From Trileptium ribeirensis (taxonomy: Eukaryota; Nematoda; Enoplea; Enoplida; Thoracostomopsidae), in assembly GCA_030248225.1 (NCBI GenBank), contig JASANE010026676.1, forward strand, positions 1 through 64,000: DNA of 64,000 nucleotides, given 5' to 3'. The notes below the pieces were generated by a model, which worked only from the letters and a program-made list of their open reading frames with translations, was not told the origin of the DNA and made no database searches. The position numbers and the translations under genes are program-made. This document shows positions 59,201 to 62,049 of the stretch, in pieces; position 1 is the first letter of the stretch; the number at the start of each line of letters is the position of its first letter.

Positions 59201-61433
59201 TCAGAATGGCATTGAGATACATTTTGCTTTGCAACCACAAATGAAAAGAAATTGCTATTGCTCAAACATTGGTTACAAAAAATTATTCCCAAATTCTAAC
59301 CAAACAACAGAATGGCGGATATTTCGAAAATATATTTTGTTATAGAGTAGTCCCAGTCCTAACTAGTCCAAGCACAACAAATGCTCCTGCTTATTCAGAA
59401 ATTATATTCTTCTAAATGCTAACAAAGCAGTGCAGTTAGGGACAAAAATAAACGCAAATTCACATTAACAATGGTACAAGCTTTTAATGTTTACGAACAA
59501 TTCGCCAAAGATTTAATTGTACTTCTGTCAACTGCAACTGGCCAGATTGTGTTTATTTTAGTAAAAGAAAATAGAATTTAAGGTTTAACTGGTTGGTACG
59601 TTGGTATGTGGATATAGCATTCGAAATACAAGTCTAAAAAACTCGAACAATAGATCCAAAGGTTGCTTCATCAGTGAATATTCGGTGACATTCAATTATT
59701 GTTTTAGTATTGGCTAAAGATCTAAACACTTCAATAAGTAAGTATCATAGGTATTTAATGACGAACTTCAGTTATCTATATCCAGCGAAATAAAAATTTT
59801 TAGAGATACGAAAAGATGGGAAATTTATCTATACCAAAATGAGGAAAAATATGAAAAAATATTTTAAGCAACACCGAAAAATACCTGAGACGCCTGGAGG
59901 GGCATTAACTGAGAGGGCATGCCGGAAACGAAATACCAGCTTCCGGCTCAAAATTTGGGATCGGAAACTGTATACTTATAGCAAACATCAAAATACGCCA
60001 AGAACAATAGGAAAAGCGGCGCCTGTTATGGCGACGCATGACACGCATAACATTAAACACTACAATTACACAAGGCCTATCTGTGCTGTGTGAGCACCGA
60101 GGATCAGGTGCTGTGCTTGGGAACAACGCAAAAGCTAAAATGGCGGCATGACAAAGGCGGGTATAAATCATTAGGGCAGTCGCAGCAGTCTCGCTGACGA
60201 TGAACCGTTCATCCTTCAACGTGCGATAAGCCCTACAGTACTCGCCCAAAATGAGAGATGTCGCATCTTGAATGCCTGGCTCGCTCGAGCATTTGAAACT
60301 ATTTATAGATATTATATTTTTGAACCAATTTTTTGAGATCGAATGACATTGATCTTAGCTGAGTACTGTTCGCGTCGAGTATTGAGGTAAGATCGGTGTC
60401 CACAAAAAACCAACGGCGGCTTTCGTACAAAATCAACGTTTCCTTACAATAATTCACTGCCTGCGATCGTTCTAACATGTTTTCGCAAGAAAAAGACCAT
60501 ATACCGACCAAGACTCTGTCGTTAATTATTATTCCGTAGTATTCTTACAATGTGGCATATTACACAAAGCATTTTATATGAAATTTTGCAACATATAAAA
60601 TTTATCAAAATTCATGAATTGAATAATTTACACCATAAAAATACGCAATTTAAGGAAAAGCGCAACAGGAATAAATTAATATGAAGGTGTTTTGATGCTA
60701 CCGGTAATCCGGAACCCAGGGTGCAGAACATGAACCCAAAACACTAATTGCTTTATTAATGCGGTACCCAGGGTGCAGAACATGAACCCAAAACACTAAT
60801 TGATTTATTGATTAATATGGTACCCAGAGTACAGAACATGGACCCAAAACACCAATTGCTATATTGATTAACCCGGTACCCCGGATGCAGAACATGGATC
60901 CAAAACACTAATTGCTTTATTGATTAATCCGGTACCCCGCGTGAAGACATGAAACCAAAACACTAATTGCTATATTGATTAATCCGGTACCTCGGGTGCG
61001 ACACATGAACCCAAGCCACTAACTGCTATATAAACTGATTATTCGTGTCACACCATAAATGCAAAATGCTATCAAAGTCTTTTAATTATAGTGTTAACAT
61101 ATTACAAGAAGAAATACAGCGCCCAATACGATCATTGACATAAAATAAACGATAATGCTGTCCATTTGAAGGACCCAAAGAATGAAAAAGCCAAAATTTA
61201 GCCAACCTATGCACCGCACGAGCAGCCTTTTGTGCTGAGTGAAACGTAAACGCCTTCGGATTACGACTGTTGGCAAATTTTTCATACGACTTGGGTCCAG
61301 AAGTCGAGGCACCCTTATCGTTGAGTTCTGCTGGATTAATCTCGGAGTCCCGACGTTTCTTGTTTTTGTCGTTGACTTTTCGTCCGCCTTGCCGTTTCCG
61401 ATGCAGCTTCTTCGCTTCCGATATCTCATCCAT
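11975..61433 (-). CDS. BMS1: BMS1 ribosome-biogenesis GTPase (gene model, 23 exons found)
   Basis: BMS1 is a nucleolar GTPase of the U3 snoRNP/small-subunit processome that brings RCL1 to pre-rRNA and is needed for 18S rRNA maturation. The exons give, in order: a basic N terminus with [20 protein letters not shown]; a P-loop GPSKVGKT (about residues 106-113); [15 protein letters not shown] and THLD (about 201-204); the [17 protein letters not shown] and [14 protein letters not shown] block; an acidic middle; the [20 protein letters not shown] and KYSPQHLHC region; [55 protein letters not shown]; and a charged, coiled C terminus. All splice phases agree except exon 17 (ends phase 1) to exon 18 (starts phase 0), which requires an unseen exon of about 59 nt (family motif around PITPQGTGF) in the R2-bearing intron. 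Expected length is about 1,216 residues. The host gene appears functional, but the missing exon leaves that open. Confidence 0.9.
12886..12980. mobile_element. palindromic MITE family P, remnant
   Basis: Shares TTATATCGTTAAAAAAGAAC, the GGTTCGGGAGCGGCAG block and the ACTTAGAT region with the left half of family P. The GGCTTAG repeats and the right end are missing. Confidence 0.55.
13130..13340. mobile_element. Tc1-type MITE, GTCACAGACAAAAA ends, copy 1
   Basis: Left end TAGTCACAGACAAAAATAAG and right end CTGTCGTCCGTGACA are inverted copies. The interior has GAACGTTCGTTTACAATCGA and related palindromic GAACGTTCG motifs, also present in the copy at 17592-17711. Non-coding. Tc1/mariner assignment is by TIR style only. 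Confidence 0.6.
13350..13515. repeat. 41-bp tandem repeat, four copies
   Basis: Unit AAACCACGGCTTATTTAACC + ACTCCCGCTGATTGGACCATT, repeated without change four times. A fifth GCTGATTGGACCAT piece lies on the far side of the poly-C run (13587-13600), so the run replaced the start of a fifth unit. Confidence 0.95.
13516..13586. repeat. 71-bp poly-C run (poly-G on the BMS1 sense strand)
   Basis: All C except A at 13534 and 13546. On the transcribed RNA this is a G run starting about 24 nt after the exon 22 donor, able to form stacked G-quadruplexes. Length in the assembly may be unreliable. Confidence 0.9.
13611..13856 (-). CDS. BMS1: BMS1 exon 22
   Basis: 82 codons. [18 protein letters not shown], then a linker, then EPHETK at the donor, equivalent to LxIPKALQKALPF...EPHERK. 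Acceptor CTACTTTTCAG, donor AAG|GTTAGC. Reading through the donor meets a poly-glycine frame caused by the adjacent C/G run; that part is intron. Confidence 0.93.
14236..15063. mobile_element. 828-bp non-autonomous element with 35-bp inverted ends
   Basis: GACCCACTTAGTAGGTCATA then AACATGAC at the left is repeated in reverse complement at the right (GTCATGTTTATGACTCACC then TGGTGGGTCGTAAACC). The interior has no recognised coding frame, although several short ORFs span it. Superfamily not determined. Confidence 0.6.
15325..15344 (-). repeat. isolated 28S rRNA fragment (R2 leader site)
   Basis: On the minus strand GGCGGGCGTAACTATGACTC matches 19 of 20 bases of the 28S segment just upstream of the R2 insertion site. 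It begins at the same G as the leader at 33255. No R2 coding sequence follows. The unit may be the 5' end of a short R2-derived element. Confidence 0.6.
16147..16493. mobile_element. fold-back MITE, about 345 bp
   Basis: Left arm GACAGAATTGATCGTACAT ... TGGATCGAAATTTCAATC ... TTCCGCTTATTTTT is matched in reverse complement by the right arm (AAAAATAAGCGGAATAG ... GATTGAAACTTCGATC ... TCAATTCTGTCC). The long arms leave only a short loop. Non-coding. Confidence 0.75.
16685..16863 (-). CDS. BMS1: BMS1 exon 21
   Basis: 179 nt. [20 protein letters not shown], then [19 protein letters not shown], ending PDSVYK. Matches FMRTWYPVxIPxFYNPV and TWSGMRTTGQLR. Acceptor TTATAATTTCAG, donor AAG|GTAGTC, phase 0. 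Confidence 0.95.
17592..17711. mobile_element. Tc1-type MITE, GTCACGGACAAAAA ends, copy 2
   Basis: 120 bp. Left end TACAGTCACGGACAAAAAC, right end CAGTCTGTGACTGT. The centre is the palindrome-rich GAACGTTCGTTTACAAACGA. Related to 13130-13340; a further half copy (GGGACAAAAATAAACGCAA) lies near 59440. Confidence 0.65.
18185..18373. mobile_element. CGCTCG-rich Tc1-type MITE, copy 1
   Basis: 189 bp including flanking TA dinucleotides. TACAGTACCCGCCAAAAATG at the left and TTTTTGGCGAGTACTGTA at the right are inverted copies. Both arms continue into CTCG/CGAG tetramer-rich sequence flanking an AT-rich loop, so a transcript could fold into a hairpin. Non-coding. Confidence 0.85.
19379..19546. mobile_element. 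CGCTCG-rich Tc1-type MITE, copy 2
   Basis: 168 bp, same TIRs and central AATAAATTTGTTCTGAAAAT segment as copy 1, with fewer CTCG units on the right arm. TA at both ends. Confidence 0.85.
19590..20825 (-). repeat. dispersed repeat family D, copy A
   Basis: Aligns with copies at about 24790-25435 and 26265-26570. Shared landmarks, in this orientation: GGCCATGCCGGTATCAG with CATATCTCGAGACCC, ATGTTCGTCGACCCTTT, TTTTCATAGGGTTT, and the terminal GTTTCACCCTCGCACGAGAG then ATACTAG. No coding frame is preserved. The class is undetermined. Confidence 0.6.
21061..21112 (-). CDS. BMS1: BMS1 exon 20
   Basis: 52 nt. Encodes [17 protein letters not shown], the [10 protein letters not shown] motif. Acceptor ATATTTAG, donor AAAG|GTATGT, phase 1. 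Confidence 0.93.
21113..23752. other. BMS1 intron 19
   Basis: Almost filled by the 2-kb G-run element at 21399-23425. To its right, 23595-23670 carries GCTCGCTCGATGCG and CGTTCGCTCGAAACACGAC, a decayed relative of the CGCTCG MITEs. Confidence 0.6.
21399..23425. mobile_element. 2,027-bp non-autonomous DNA element with G-runs, TIRs and 5-bp TSD
   Basis: Ends CTAGCCTGTCCACAGT and ACTGTGGACATGCCAG are 16-bp inverted copies with two differences. AATAT (21394-21398) is repeated right after the element (23426-23430). Just inside each end are C- or G-runs with CCCCCCACTTTGAAA and a CATGTTC motif, also inverted. The interior has repeated GGTCGGGGGGGCTACA-type motifs at about 22185-22270, 22538-22576, 22697-22713 and 22903-22918, and one in reverse near 23260. 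No transposase was recognised. Confidence 0.8.
23753..23848 (-). CDS. BMS1: BMS1 exon 19
   Basis: 32 codons. [20 protein letters not shown] and [12 protein letters not shown] match [29 protein letters not shown]. Acceptor GTATTTTCAG, donor AGG|GTAAGC. Confidence 0.95.
24049..24516. mobile_element. hAT-like MITE with 8-bp target duplication
   Basis: 468 bp. CAAGGGCGTAGCCAGG at the left is inverted at the right as CCTGGCTACGACCTTG. The flanks ATGATAAA and ATGAGAAA form an 8-bp duplication with one change, the length expected of hAT transposons. C/G-rich just inside the ends; no transposase. Confidence 0.85.
24790..25435 (-). repeat. dispersed repeat family D, copy B
   Basis: Collinear with copy A: GGCCATACGGGTACCAG, CATATATCTCGCGACAC, GGTTCGTCGACCCTT, CTATTCATAGGGTTT and CGTTTCACTCTCGCTTCC near the right end. 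The interior is shorter. Confidence 0.6.
25551..25673 (-). CDS. BMS1: BMS1 exon 18
   Basis: 41 codons. [20 protein letters not shown] and [19 protein letters not shown] match the family [25 protein letters not shown] block. Acceptor GACTATTTCAG, donor AAG|GTATGG, phase 0 throughout. Confidence 0.95.
26265..26570 (+). repeat. dispersed repeat family D, copy C (one end only)
   Basis: Opposite orientation to copies A and B. Begins ACTAGTATCTCGCACGCGAG then GGTGAAACAGACTGAGCG, and continues through TTTTGTTTAATCATCTG and the repeated CCCTAAAACC-type segment to TATTCAGCTTACCGGAAAAC. Confidence 0.65.
26833..27270. mobile_element. TTAAGG MITE family T, copy 1
   Basis: About 438 bp. Left end TGCGCAACTAAACCTAAAAT + GACCCC and right end GGGGTCAACTTAAGTTTAG are diverged inverted copies of those at 61561-62046. 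Both copies share ATTTTGT/ACAAAAT next to the end and TTAAATTTGTTCGCGAACA inside. Non-coding. Confidence 0.75.
27333..28000 (+). repeat. ATATTTGGCTCCACAGTGGGAG repeat, copy A
   Basis: Starts with TATTTGGCTCCACAGTGGGA, also found at 28144. The two copies share CTCGATAAGGC, GATACAAGCC, GACAGAAAAATCAC and the ACATCG...GATATGCAAAAAA block in the same order. A 145-residue ORF spans part of it, but it is low complexity and matches nothing I know. Confidence 0.6.
28141..28980 (+). repeat. ATATTTGGCTCCACAGTGGGAG repeat, copy B, strongly A/C-biased
   Basis: A second copy of the unit at 27333. From about 28280 to 29090 the plus strand is nearly all A, C and T with very few G, far from the surrounding composition. 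It includes a poly-A run of 17 near 28653. The R2/28S insertion lies immediately after it. Confidence 0.55.
29093..29232 (-). rRNA. 28S rRNA fragment downstream of the R2 site
   Basis: On the minus strand it starts TAGCCAAATGCCTCGTCATC at the R2 junction and continues TAATTAGTGACGTGCATGAA, AACGAGATTCCTACTGTCCC, TATCTACTATCTAGCGAAAC, then a helix GCGGTG...CACCGC and GGGGAAAGAAGA. This is the universal 28S sequence 3' of the R2 insertion point. It stops near GAAGAGCCCGCG. It is a fragment of about 140 nt, not an rRNA gene. Confidence 0.97.
29233..33230 (-). mobile_element. full-length R2 non-LTR retrotransposon, outside the rDNA
   Basis: About 4.0 kb between two pieces of 28S: leader at 33231-33255 and downstream 28S at 29093-29232. 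It encodes a single R2 ORF (next entry) with about 0.6 kb of 5' UTR and 0.16 kb of 3' UTR. R2 inserts by target-primed reverse transcription at one fixed 28S site; here the host context is a BMS1 intron. The 28S 5' piece ends CTCTTA, lacking the final AGG of the intact target. It has the same orientation as BMS1, so it is carried in the sense strand of the pre-mRNA. Confidence 0.95.
29390..32509 (-). pseudogene. R2 protein (ZnF-Myb-RT-RLE), one in-frame stop
   Basis: One frame of about 1,039 codons, interrupted only by TGA at 31718-31720 (codon 264). Order of domains: one C2H2 finger [20 protein letters not shown] (residues 2-21 and on to H..H); Myb-like [15 protein letters not shown]; reverse transcriptase with [22 protein letters not shown] and FADD (about 502-505); thumb; CCHC knuckle (CX3CX7HX4C, about 811-828); restriction-like endonuclease PDX12D (about 872-886). 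The frame is open upstream of this ATG to a stop at about 32615, with no other early ATG noted, so initiation could be upstream and non-AUG. A single N-terminal finger resembles the R2 lineages with one finger. The stop may be a CGA-to-TGA change. Confidence 0.93.
33231..33255 (-). rRNA. 28S rRNA leader (25 nt) at the R2 5' end
   Basis: Minus strand GGCGGGAGTAACTATGACTC then TCTTA, identical to the 28S sequence directly upstream of the R2 site. Further upstream the sequence (GTGCGTTC) no longer matches 28S. The 28S match therefore starts 28 nt before the normal insertion point. Confidence 0.93.
33663..33843 (-). CDS. BMS1: BMS1 exon 17
   Basis: 181 nt. Encodes [31 protein letters not shown] and [15 protein letters not shown], among the most conserved BMS1/TSR1-type sequence. 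Donor GGG|GTAAGT ends in phase 1, which does not fit exon 18. Confidence 0.95.
33844..34986. other. BMS1 intron 16
   Basis: No repeat, MITE or coding sequence recognised. Ordinary AT-rich intron. Confidence 0.5.
34987..35175 (-). CDS. BMS1: BMS1 exon 16
   Basis: 63 codons. [49 protein letters not shown]: the family GFRPGMYVR...P.ILGGL...GYVQ block. Acceptor GATGTTTAG, donor CAG|GTTGGC. Confidence 0.95.
35176..35476. other. BMS1 intron 15
   Basis: 301 bp, the shortest intron of the gene. Nothing else seen in it. Confidence 0.6.
35477..35676 (-). CDS. BMS1: BMS1 exon 15
   Basis: 200 nt. A charged helix [20 protein letters not shown] followed by [17 protein letters not shown] corresponds to the KKxKLKEMFDAEYD...FDDLK block. 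Donor CAA|GTTAGT, phase 0. Confidence 0.93.
35677..36965. other. BMS1 intron 14
   Basis: AT-rich. Around 36420-36660 there are diverged direct repeats of TTTGAGCTCAAAC-like motifs (GCTCAAAATTTGACGGTGA and nearby). No coding sequence recognised. Confidence 0.5.
36966..37070 (-). CDS. BMS1: BMS1 exon 14
   Basis: 105 nt. Encodes [15 protein letters not shown], the hallmark YGDFEDLE motif, in acidic context. Acceptor GTTATTTTTCAG, donor GAGG|GTAAAT, phase 1. Confidence 0.93.
37455..39965 (-). pseudogene. PWWP + DUF7869-type transposon protein, copy 1
   Basis: A reading frame with several stops and frameshifts. In order: a PWWP-like domain at 39965-39708 ([38 protein letters not shown]); a Cys-rich stretch near 39090-39200 ([27 protein letters not shown]); [15 protein letters not shown] near 38700; [11 protein letters not shown]; then [63 protein letters not shown] and an acidic C terminus after [12 protein letters not shown]. 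This order matches an uncharacterised family of metazoan repeat proteins annotated DUF7869 (name from memory). FDLQ, SDTC and HSSIE could supply a D-D-E triad of an RNase H-like transposase; this is inference. Lies in BMS1 intron 13. Confidence 0.75.
39966..40774. other. spacer between the two PWWP-DUF7869 copies
   Basis: AT-rich, with two short repeats of ATTATACAGATCGTTAA about 190 bp apart (40256 and 40438). Probably contains the 5' ends of both elements; no TIR could be identified. Confidence 0.4.
40775..43405 (+). pseudogene. PWWP + DUF7869-type transposon protein, copy 2
   Basis: Opposite orientation to copy 1. [20 protein letters not shown] and [14 protein letters not shown] (PWWP-like, from 40775); a linker and ORF from 41113 expanded by ten 20-residue repeats; acidic [14 protein letters not shown]; then [20 protein letters not shown] and [20 protein letters not shown]; after a stop, [101 protein letters not shown]. 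It shares domain order with copy 1 but is clearly diverged, so it is a different lineage. The D of the SDTC-like motif is replaced here (CYNCSGQ). Confidence 0.75.
41216..41815 (+). repeat. 60-bp coding minisatellite, ten units
   Basis: Each unit encodes about 20 residues of the type [20 protein letters not shown] in the transposon frame. Two unit types alternate (ACACCGGCGGAAACGGCATT and ACAGCGGCAGAAACGGCAAT). Because 60 is a multiple of 3 and stops are absent, three other frames are also open over most of the array; these are shadows. Confidence 0.9.
43672..43750 (-). CDS. BMS1: BMS1 exon 13
   Basis: 79 nt. [20 protein letters not shown] then VLAA matches the [22 protein letters not shown] motif. 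Acceptor TTTGCTTTAG, donor GCAC|GTAAGT, phase 1. The next intron (6.6 kb) holds both PWWP-DUF7869 elements. Confidence 0.92.
43751..45291. other. BMS1 intron 12
   Basis: Holds the LINE 3' fragment. The rest, including 44440-45291, has no recognised feature. Confidence 0.55.
44038..44440 (+). pseudogene. LINE reverse transcriptase C-terminal fragment
   Basis: Reads [67 protein letters not shown]. This is the common tail of non-LTR elements (RWxGHVxRR, GRPKxRWxDxVxxDM). An in-frame stop comes after GLRI, and the remainder continues DAQDS. Isolated 3' fragment in BMS1 intron 12. Confidence 0.8.
45292..45509 (-). CDS. BMS1: BMS1 exon 12
   Basis: 218 nt. Encodes [34 protein letters not shown] and [10 protein letters not shown], matching the family xLGGLFxV... 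and DWDxEE blocks. Donor GAT|GTAAGT. The acceptor is ATTTAAG, with A at -3, which is weak. Pieces of this exon are duplicated in the upstream intron. Confidence 0.9.
45535..45990. repeat. tandem duplicates of the exon 12 start, in intron 11
   Basis: A stretch of about 110 bp from exon 12 plus its flanking intron is repeated at about 45550-45655 and again from 45670 (interrupted by the MITE, resuming 45932-45990). Shared landmarks: GCGATCGACGTCTTAAAAAA, CTAAATTCGTCACTT and TGCGTCGTTTTCATCACAAT then CTTAAAC. The duplicates include the acceptor, so they are potential decoy splice sites. They lack the rest of the exon. Confidence 0.88.
45739..45928. mobile_element. palindromic MITE family P, copy 3
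   Basis: AAGTAACCCTGAGGGC at the left, CATGGTTACTT at the right, with the GGCTTAGTATATGG region inside. It has inserted into the last duplicate of the exon 12 fragment; CCCGGTG and TCCGGTG flank it. So it is younger than that duplication. Confidence 0.85.
46506..46616 (-). CDS. BMS1: BMS1 exon 11
   Basis: 111 nt. [20 protein letters not shown] then INWSQIVYG parallels the WKEDLSRKAAEAFLRQQ...LRKLIYG block of vertebrate BMS1. Donor GACG|GTAAGA, phase 1. Confidence 0.88.
46617..47813. other. BMS1 intron 10
   Basis: AT-rich with plus-strand ORFs of 141 and 116 codons (46809-47234, 47330-47680) that match nothing I recognise. TATATTTAATTGTAT-type low-complexity sequence occurs at 47675-47770. 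Confidence 0.45.
47814..47925 (-). CDS. BMS1: BMS1 exon 10
   Basis: 112 nt, from acceptor CGTATTTTAG to donor TTTG|GTGAGT. Encodes [20 protein letters not shown] and [16 protein letters not shown]. Low conservation is expected in this linker; phase and splice sites support it. Confidence 0.75.
47926..48466. other. BMS1 intron 9
   Basis: No repeat or recognised coding sequence. The plus-strand ORF at 48073-48300 has a CQKC pair but no known domain. Confidence 0.4.
48467..48569 (-). CDS. BMS1: BMS1 exon 9 (acidic)
   Basis: Acidic segment ([20 protein letters not shown], then DEDSGG). Acceptor TCCTTATAG. Two donors keep the same phase: AAG|GTTAAT (used here) and GCG|GTAGAC, which ends the exon at 48476. 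The choice changes the protein by three residues. Confidence 0.75.
48570..48947. other. BMS1 intron 8
   Basis: 378 bp. Contains a 62-codon plus-strand ORF of no recognised family. Nothing else seen. Confidence 0.45.
48948..49138 (-). CDS. BMS1: BMS1 exon 8 (start of acidic middle)
   Basis: 191 nt. [20 protein letters not shown] then [10 protein letters not shown] aligns loosely with the THELVQSL...VTLFSDSKPL stretch of vertebrate BMS1. It then turns acidic ([18 protein letters not shown]). Identified by phase, position and composition more than by strict identity. Confidence 0.8.
49870..51795. repeat. 30-bp minisatellite, about 64 units
   Basis: Unit GGGGATAATCAGTCTACCAT + TACCACGTTA, with ACGGGACAATCAGTCTACAA as the commonest alternate. 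The two alternate as a 60-bp dimer, and the rarer variant GGGAACAATCAGCGTACC recurs about every 120-390 bp, giving a higher-order repeat. The period is a multiple of 3, so a long ORF ([10 protein letters not shown] units) appears by chance. No spacers, so not CRISPR. Confidence 0.97.
51796..52637. mobile_element. dispersed element interrupting the 30-bp minisatellite
   Basis: Array units stop at 51795 and a further diverged unit (GGGACAATCAGTCAACCATT) follows at 52648, so about 840 bp was inserted or the edge decayed. The right part has GGACAGACAAACGGACGGAC then AGACGG and ends AAAAAACGCTTCGCTT, a tail also seen in reverse near 62990-63080. Non-coding; class unknown. Confidence 0.5.
52797..53005 (-). 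CDS. BMS1: BMS1 exon 7
   Basis: 209 nt. Encodes [20 protein letters not shown] and [20 protein letters not shown], then [10 protein letters not shown], one of the most conserved blocks of BMS1 (AARP2CN region). Acceptor TTGCTATTTCAG, donor CAG|GTATTT, phase 0. Confidence 0.93.
53006..54305. other. BMS1 intron 6
   Basis: No repeat or coding sequence recognised. Confidence 0.5.
54306..54427 (-). CDS. BMS1: BMS1 exon 6
   Basis: 122 nt. Encodes [31 protein letters not shown] and VHIPG. The split Arg codon from exon 5 restores ADR|MED. Donor CCAG|GTGAGC, phase 1. Confidence 0.93.
54428..56352. other. BMS1 intron 5
   Basis: Holds the LINE fragment. A segment at 56200-56330 (GAGGGGACCCATACGTGGG and CCGCCACTGTGGGCAG) is G/C-rich beside the exon but not assigned to a repeat. 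Confidence 0.5.
55170..55440 (+). pseudogene. LINE reverse transcriptase C-terminal fragment (CR1/Jockey style)
   Basis: [42 protein letters not shown] and [13 protein letters not shown]. These match the last domain of many non-LTR elements (TRGHxxKL, FFxRxVxxWNxLPxxVVxAxSxxxFKxxL). Only about 84 residues are left. It sits in BMS1 intron 5, antisense to the gene. Confidence 0.75.
56353..56501 (-). CDS. BMS1: BMS1 exon 5
   Basis: 149 nt. Encodes [17 protein letters not shown], then [20 protein letters not shown] and PYVLADR, following the [13 protein letters not shown] order of the family. Acceptor TTGTTTTAG, donor CG|GTATGC (phase 2). Confidence 0.93.
56502..57325. other. BMS1 intron 4
   Basis: Apart from the repeat fragment next to exon 4, nothing recognised. 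Confidence 0.5.
57256..57320 (+). repeat. terminal fragment of dispersed repeat family D at the exon 4 donor
   Basis: CCAGTATCTGCCCATGGGAG then GGTGAAACGAAGC, GTGGTTTCATTTATAAG and TGTCATTTTGT align with the first 65 bp of copy C at 26265. It ends one base before the exon 4 splice donor. Confidence 0.6.
57326..57514 (-). CDS. BMS1: BMS1 exon 4 (GTPase domain)
   Basis: 63 codons: [37 protein letters not shown] and [15 protein letters not shown] is the G4-like motif. Acceptor TTTTTTTCAG, donor CAG|GTTACA. The intron begins directly with a fragment of a dispersed repeat. Confidence 0.95.
57515..58363. other. BMS1 intron 3
   Basis: No repeat or coding sequence recognised. Confidence 0.5.
58364..58443 (-). 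CDS. BMS1: BMS1 exon 3
   Basis: 80 nt. Encodes [19 protein letters not shown] and IAKVADL, matching the family GKKRRLTxxEC...MIDLAKVADL block of the GTPase domain. Acceptor TTTTTTAG, donor TTG|GTACGT. Confidence 0.95.
58574..58684. repeat. 37-bp tandem repeat, three copies
   Basis: AAATGTTGTAGCGAAACGTT + ATATAACTATTTTAC, repeated three times in BMS1 intron 2. A second, 95-bp spaced duplication of TACATTATCGGTA and CCTCAGAAGCTTTCA follows at 58687 and 58782. Confidence 0.95.
58964..59154 (-). CDS. BMS1: BMS1 exon 2 (P-loop)
   Basis: 191 nt between acceptor TTATTGTAG and donor G|GTGAGT. It encodes [20 protein letters not shown], then [14 protein letters not shown], the Walker A/G1 motif, and ends in GPVNVVSG. 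Lys and Thr of the P-loop are intact. Confidence 0.95.
59155..61206. other. BMS1 intron 1
   Basis: Holds a half MITE near 59440 (GGGACAAAAATAAACGCAA) and the 56-bp repeat. No further exon; a candidate at 60196-60240 was rejected. Confidence 0.6.
60701..61023. repeat. 56-bp tandem repeat, about six copies
   Basis: Units begin GGTACCCAGGGTGCAGAACA and contain CCCAAAACACTAATTGC and TATTGATTAAT. The copies vary at several positions. Lies in BMS1 intron 1 about 180 bp from exon 1. Confidence 0.95.
61207..61433 (-). CDS. BMS1: BMS1 exon 1 (N terminus)
   Basis: From ATG ([19 protein letters not shown]) through [20 protein letters not shown], the conserved N-terminal box of BMS1. The basic KKRR-type sequence suits nucleolar targeting. 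The donor AG|GTTGGC ends in phase 2 and joins exon 2 to give [20 protein letters not shown], a family hallmark. Confidence 0.9.
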
Positions 61434-61560
61434 GACTTGTATTGGTTAACAAATAATTCTAAATCGCTTGTATTACTATTACTATGACATCACTGAAACG
61501 TTTCCCAAAAACACTTGAATATGAACAAATTACATGCCTATAGCTAACCTTAGAAACTTA

Positions 61561-62046
61561 TGCGCGAGTAAACTTAAGGTGACCCCGCCAACCATCCTAT
61601 TTTGTATTTTTGGATAAAATTTGTTACGGAACGCTTTTTGATCAATTGAAATTCGGCGTAAATCTGTTCGCGAACACAGCGCTCGCGATTGAAATCTAAC
61701 CATTTTGTGTTCGCGAAAATTGAAGTAAAATTACCCAAATTTTGAGAACGAAAATTTGTCGATTTGATTGTGACGTCACTTTTGCATTAAACTTGTTCGC
61801 GAATACTGTATAATCCAATTTATAATGATAATGCATTAGGGAACAGAATTTCTGCAAACTCAAATCGCCCAAATTATGTTCGAATACAAGGTCTAATTTC
61901 TGGCACTTCAATTTGATTTTGCTAATTTTCGGTTAGCGAAAAACCGAATGAAATTAAGACTGTTTTCCGTAACAAGGGTTTGAGATTCGAGATCGGTAAT
62001 GACAGAATAGGATGGTTGGCGGGGTCACCTTAAGTTTACTCACGCA
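61561..62046. mobile_element. TTAAGG MITE family T, copy 2
   Basis: 486 bp flanked by TTA duplications (61558-61560 and 62047-62049). The TIRs are long, near-perfect inverted copies: TGCGCGAGTAAACTTAAGGT + GACCCCGCCAACCATCCTAT at the left, matched at the right. A 3-bp TTA/TWA duplication suggests PIF/Harbinger origin. Non-coding. It begins 128 bp upstream of the BMS1 start codon. Confidence 0.88.
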
Positions 62047-62049
62047 TTA

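Noticed and set aside
60196..60240. Possible BMS1 exon between exons 1 and 2 ([12 protein letters not shown]).
   Set aside because: Exon 1 joins exon 2 directly in phase and gives the conserved [20 protein letters not shown] order, so no exon is needed.
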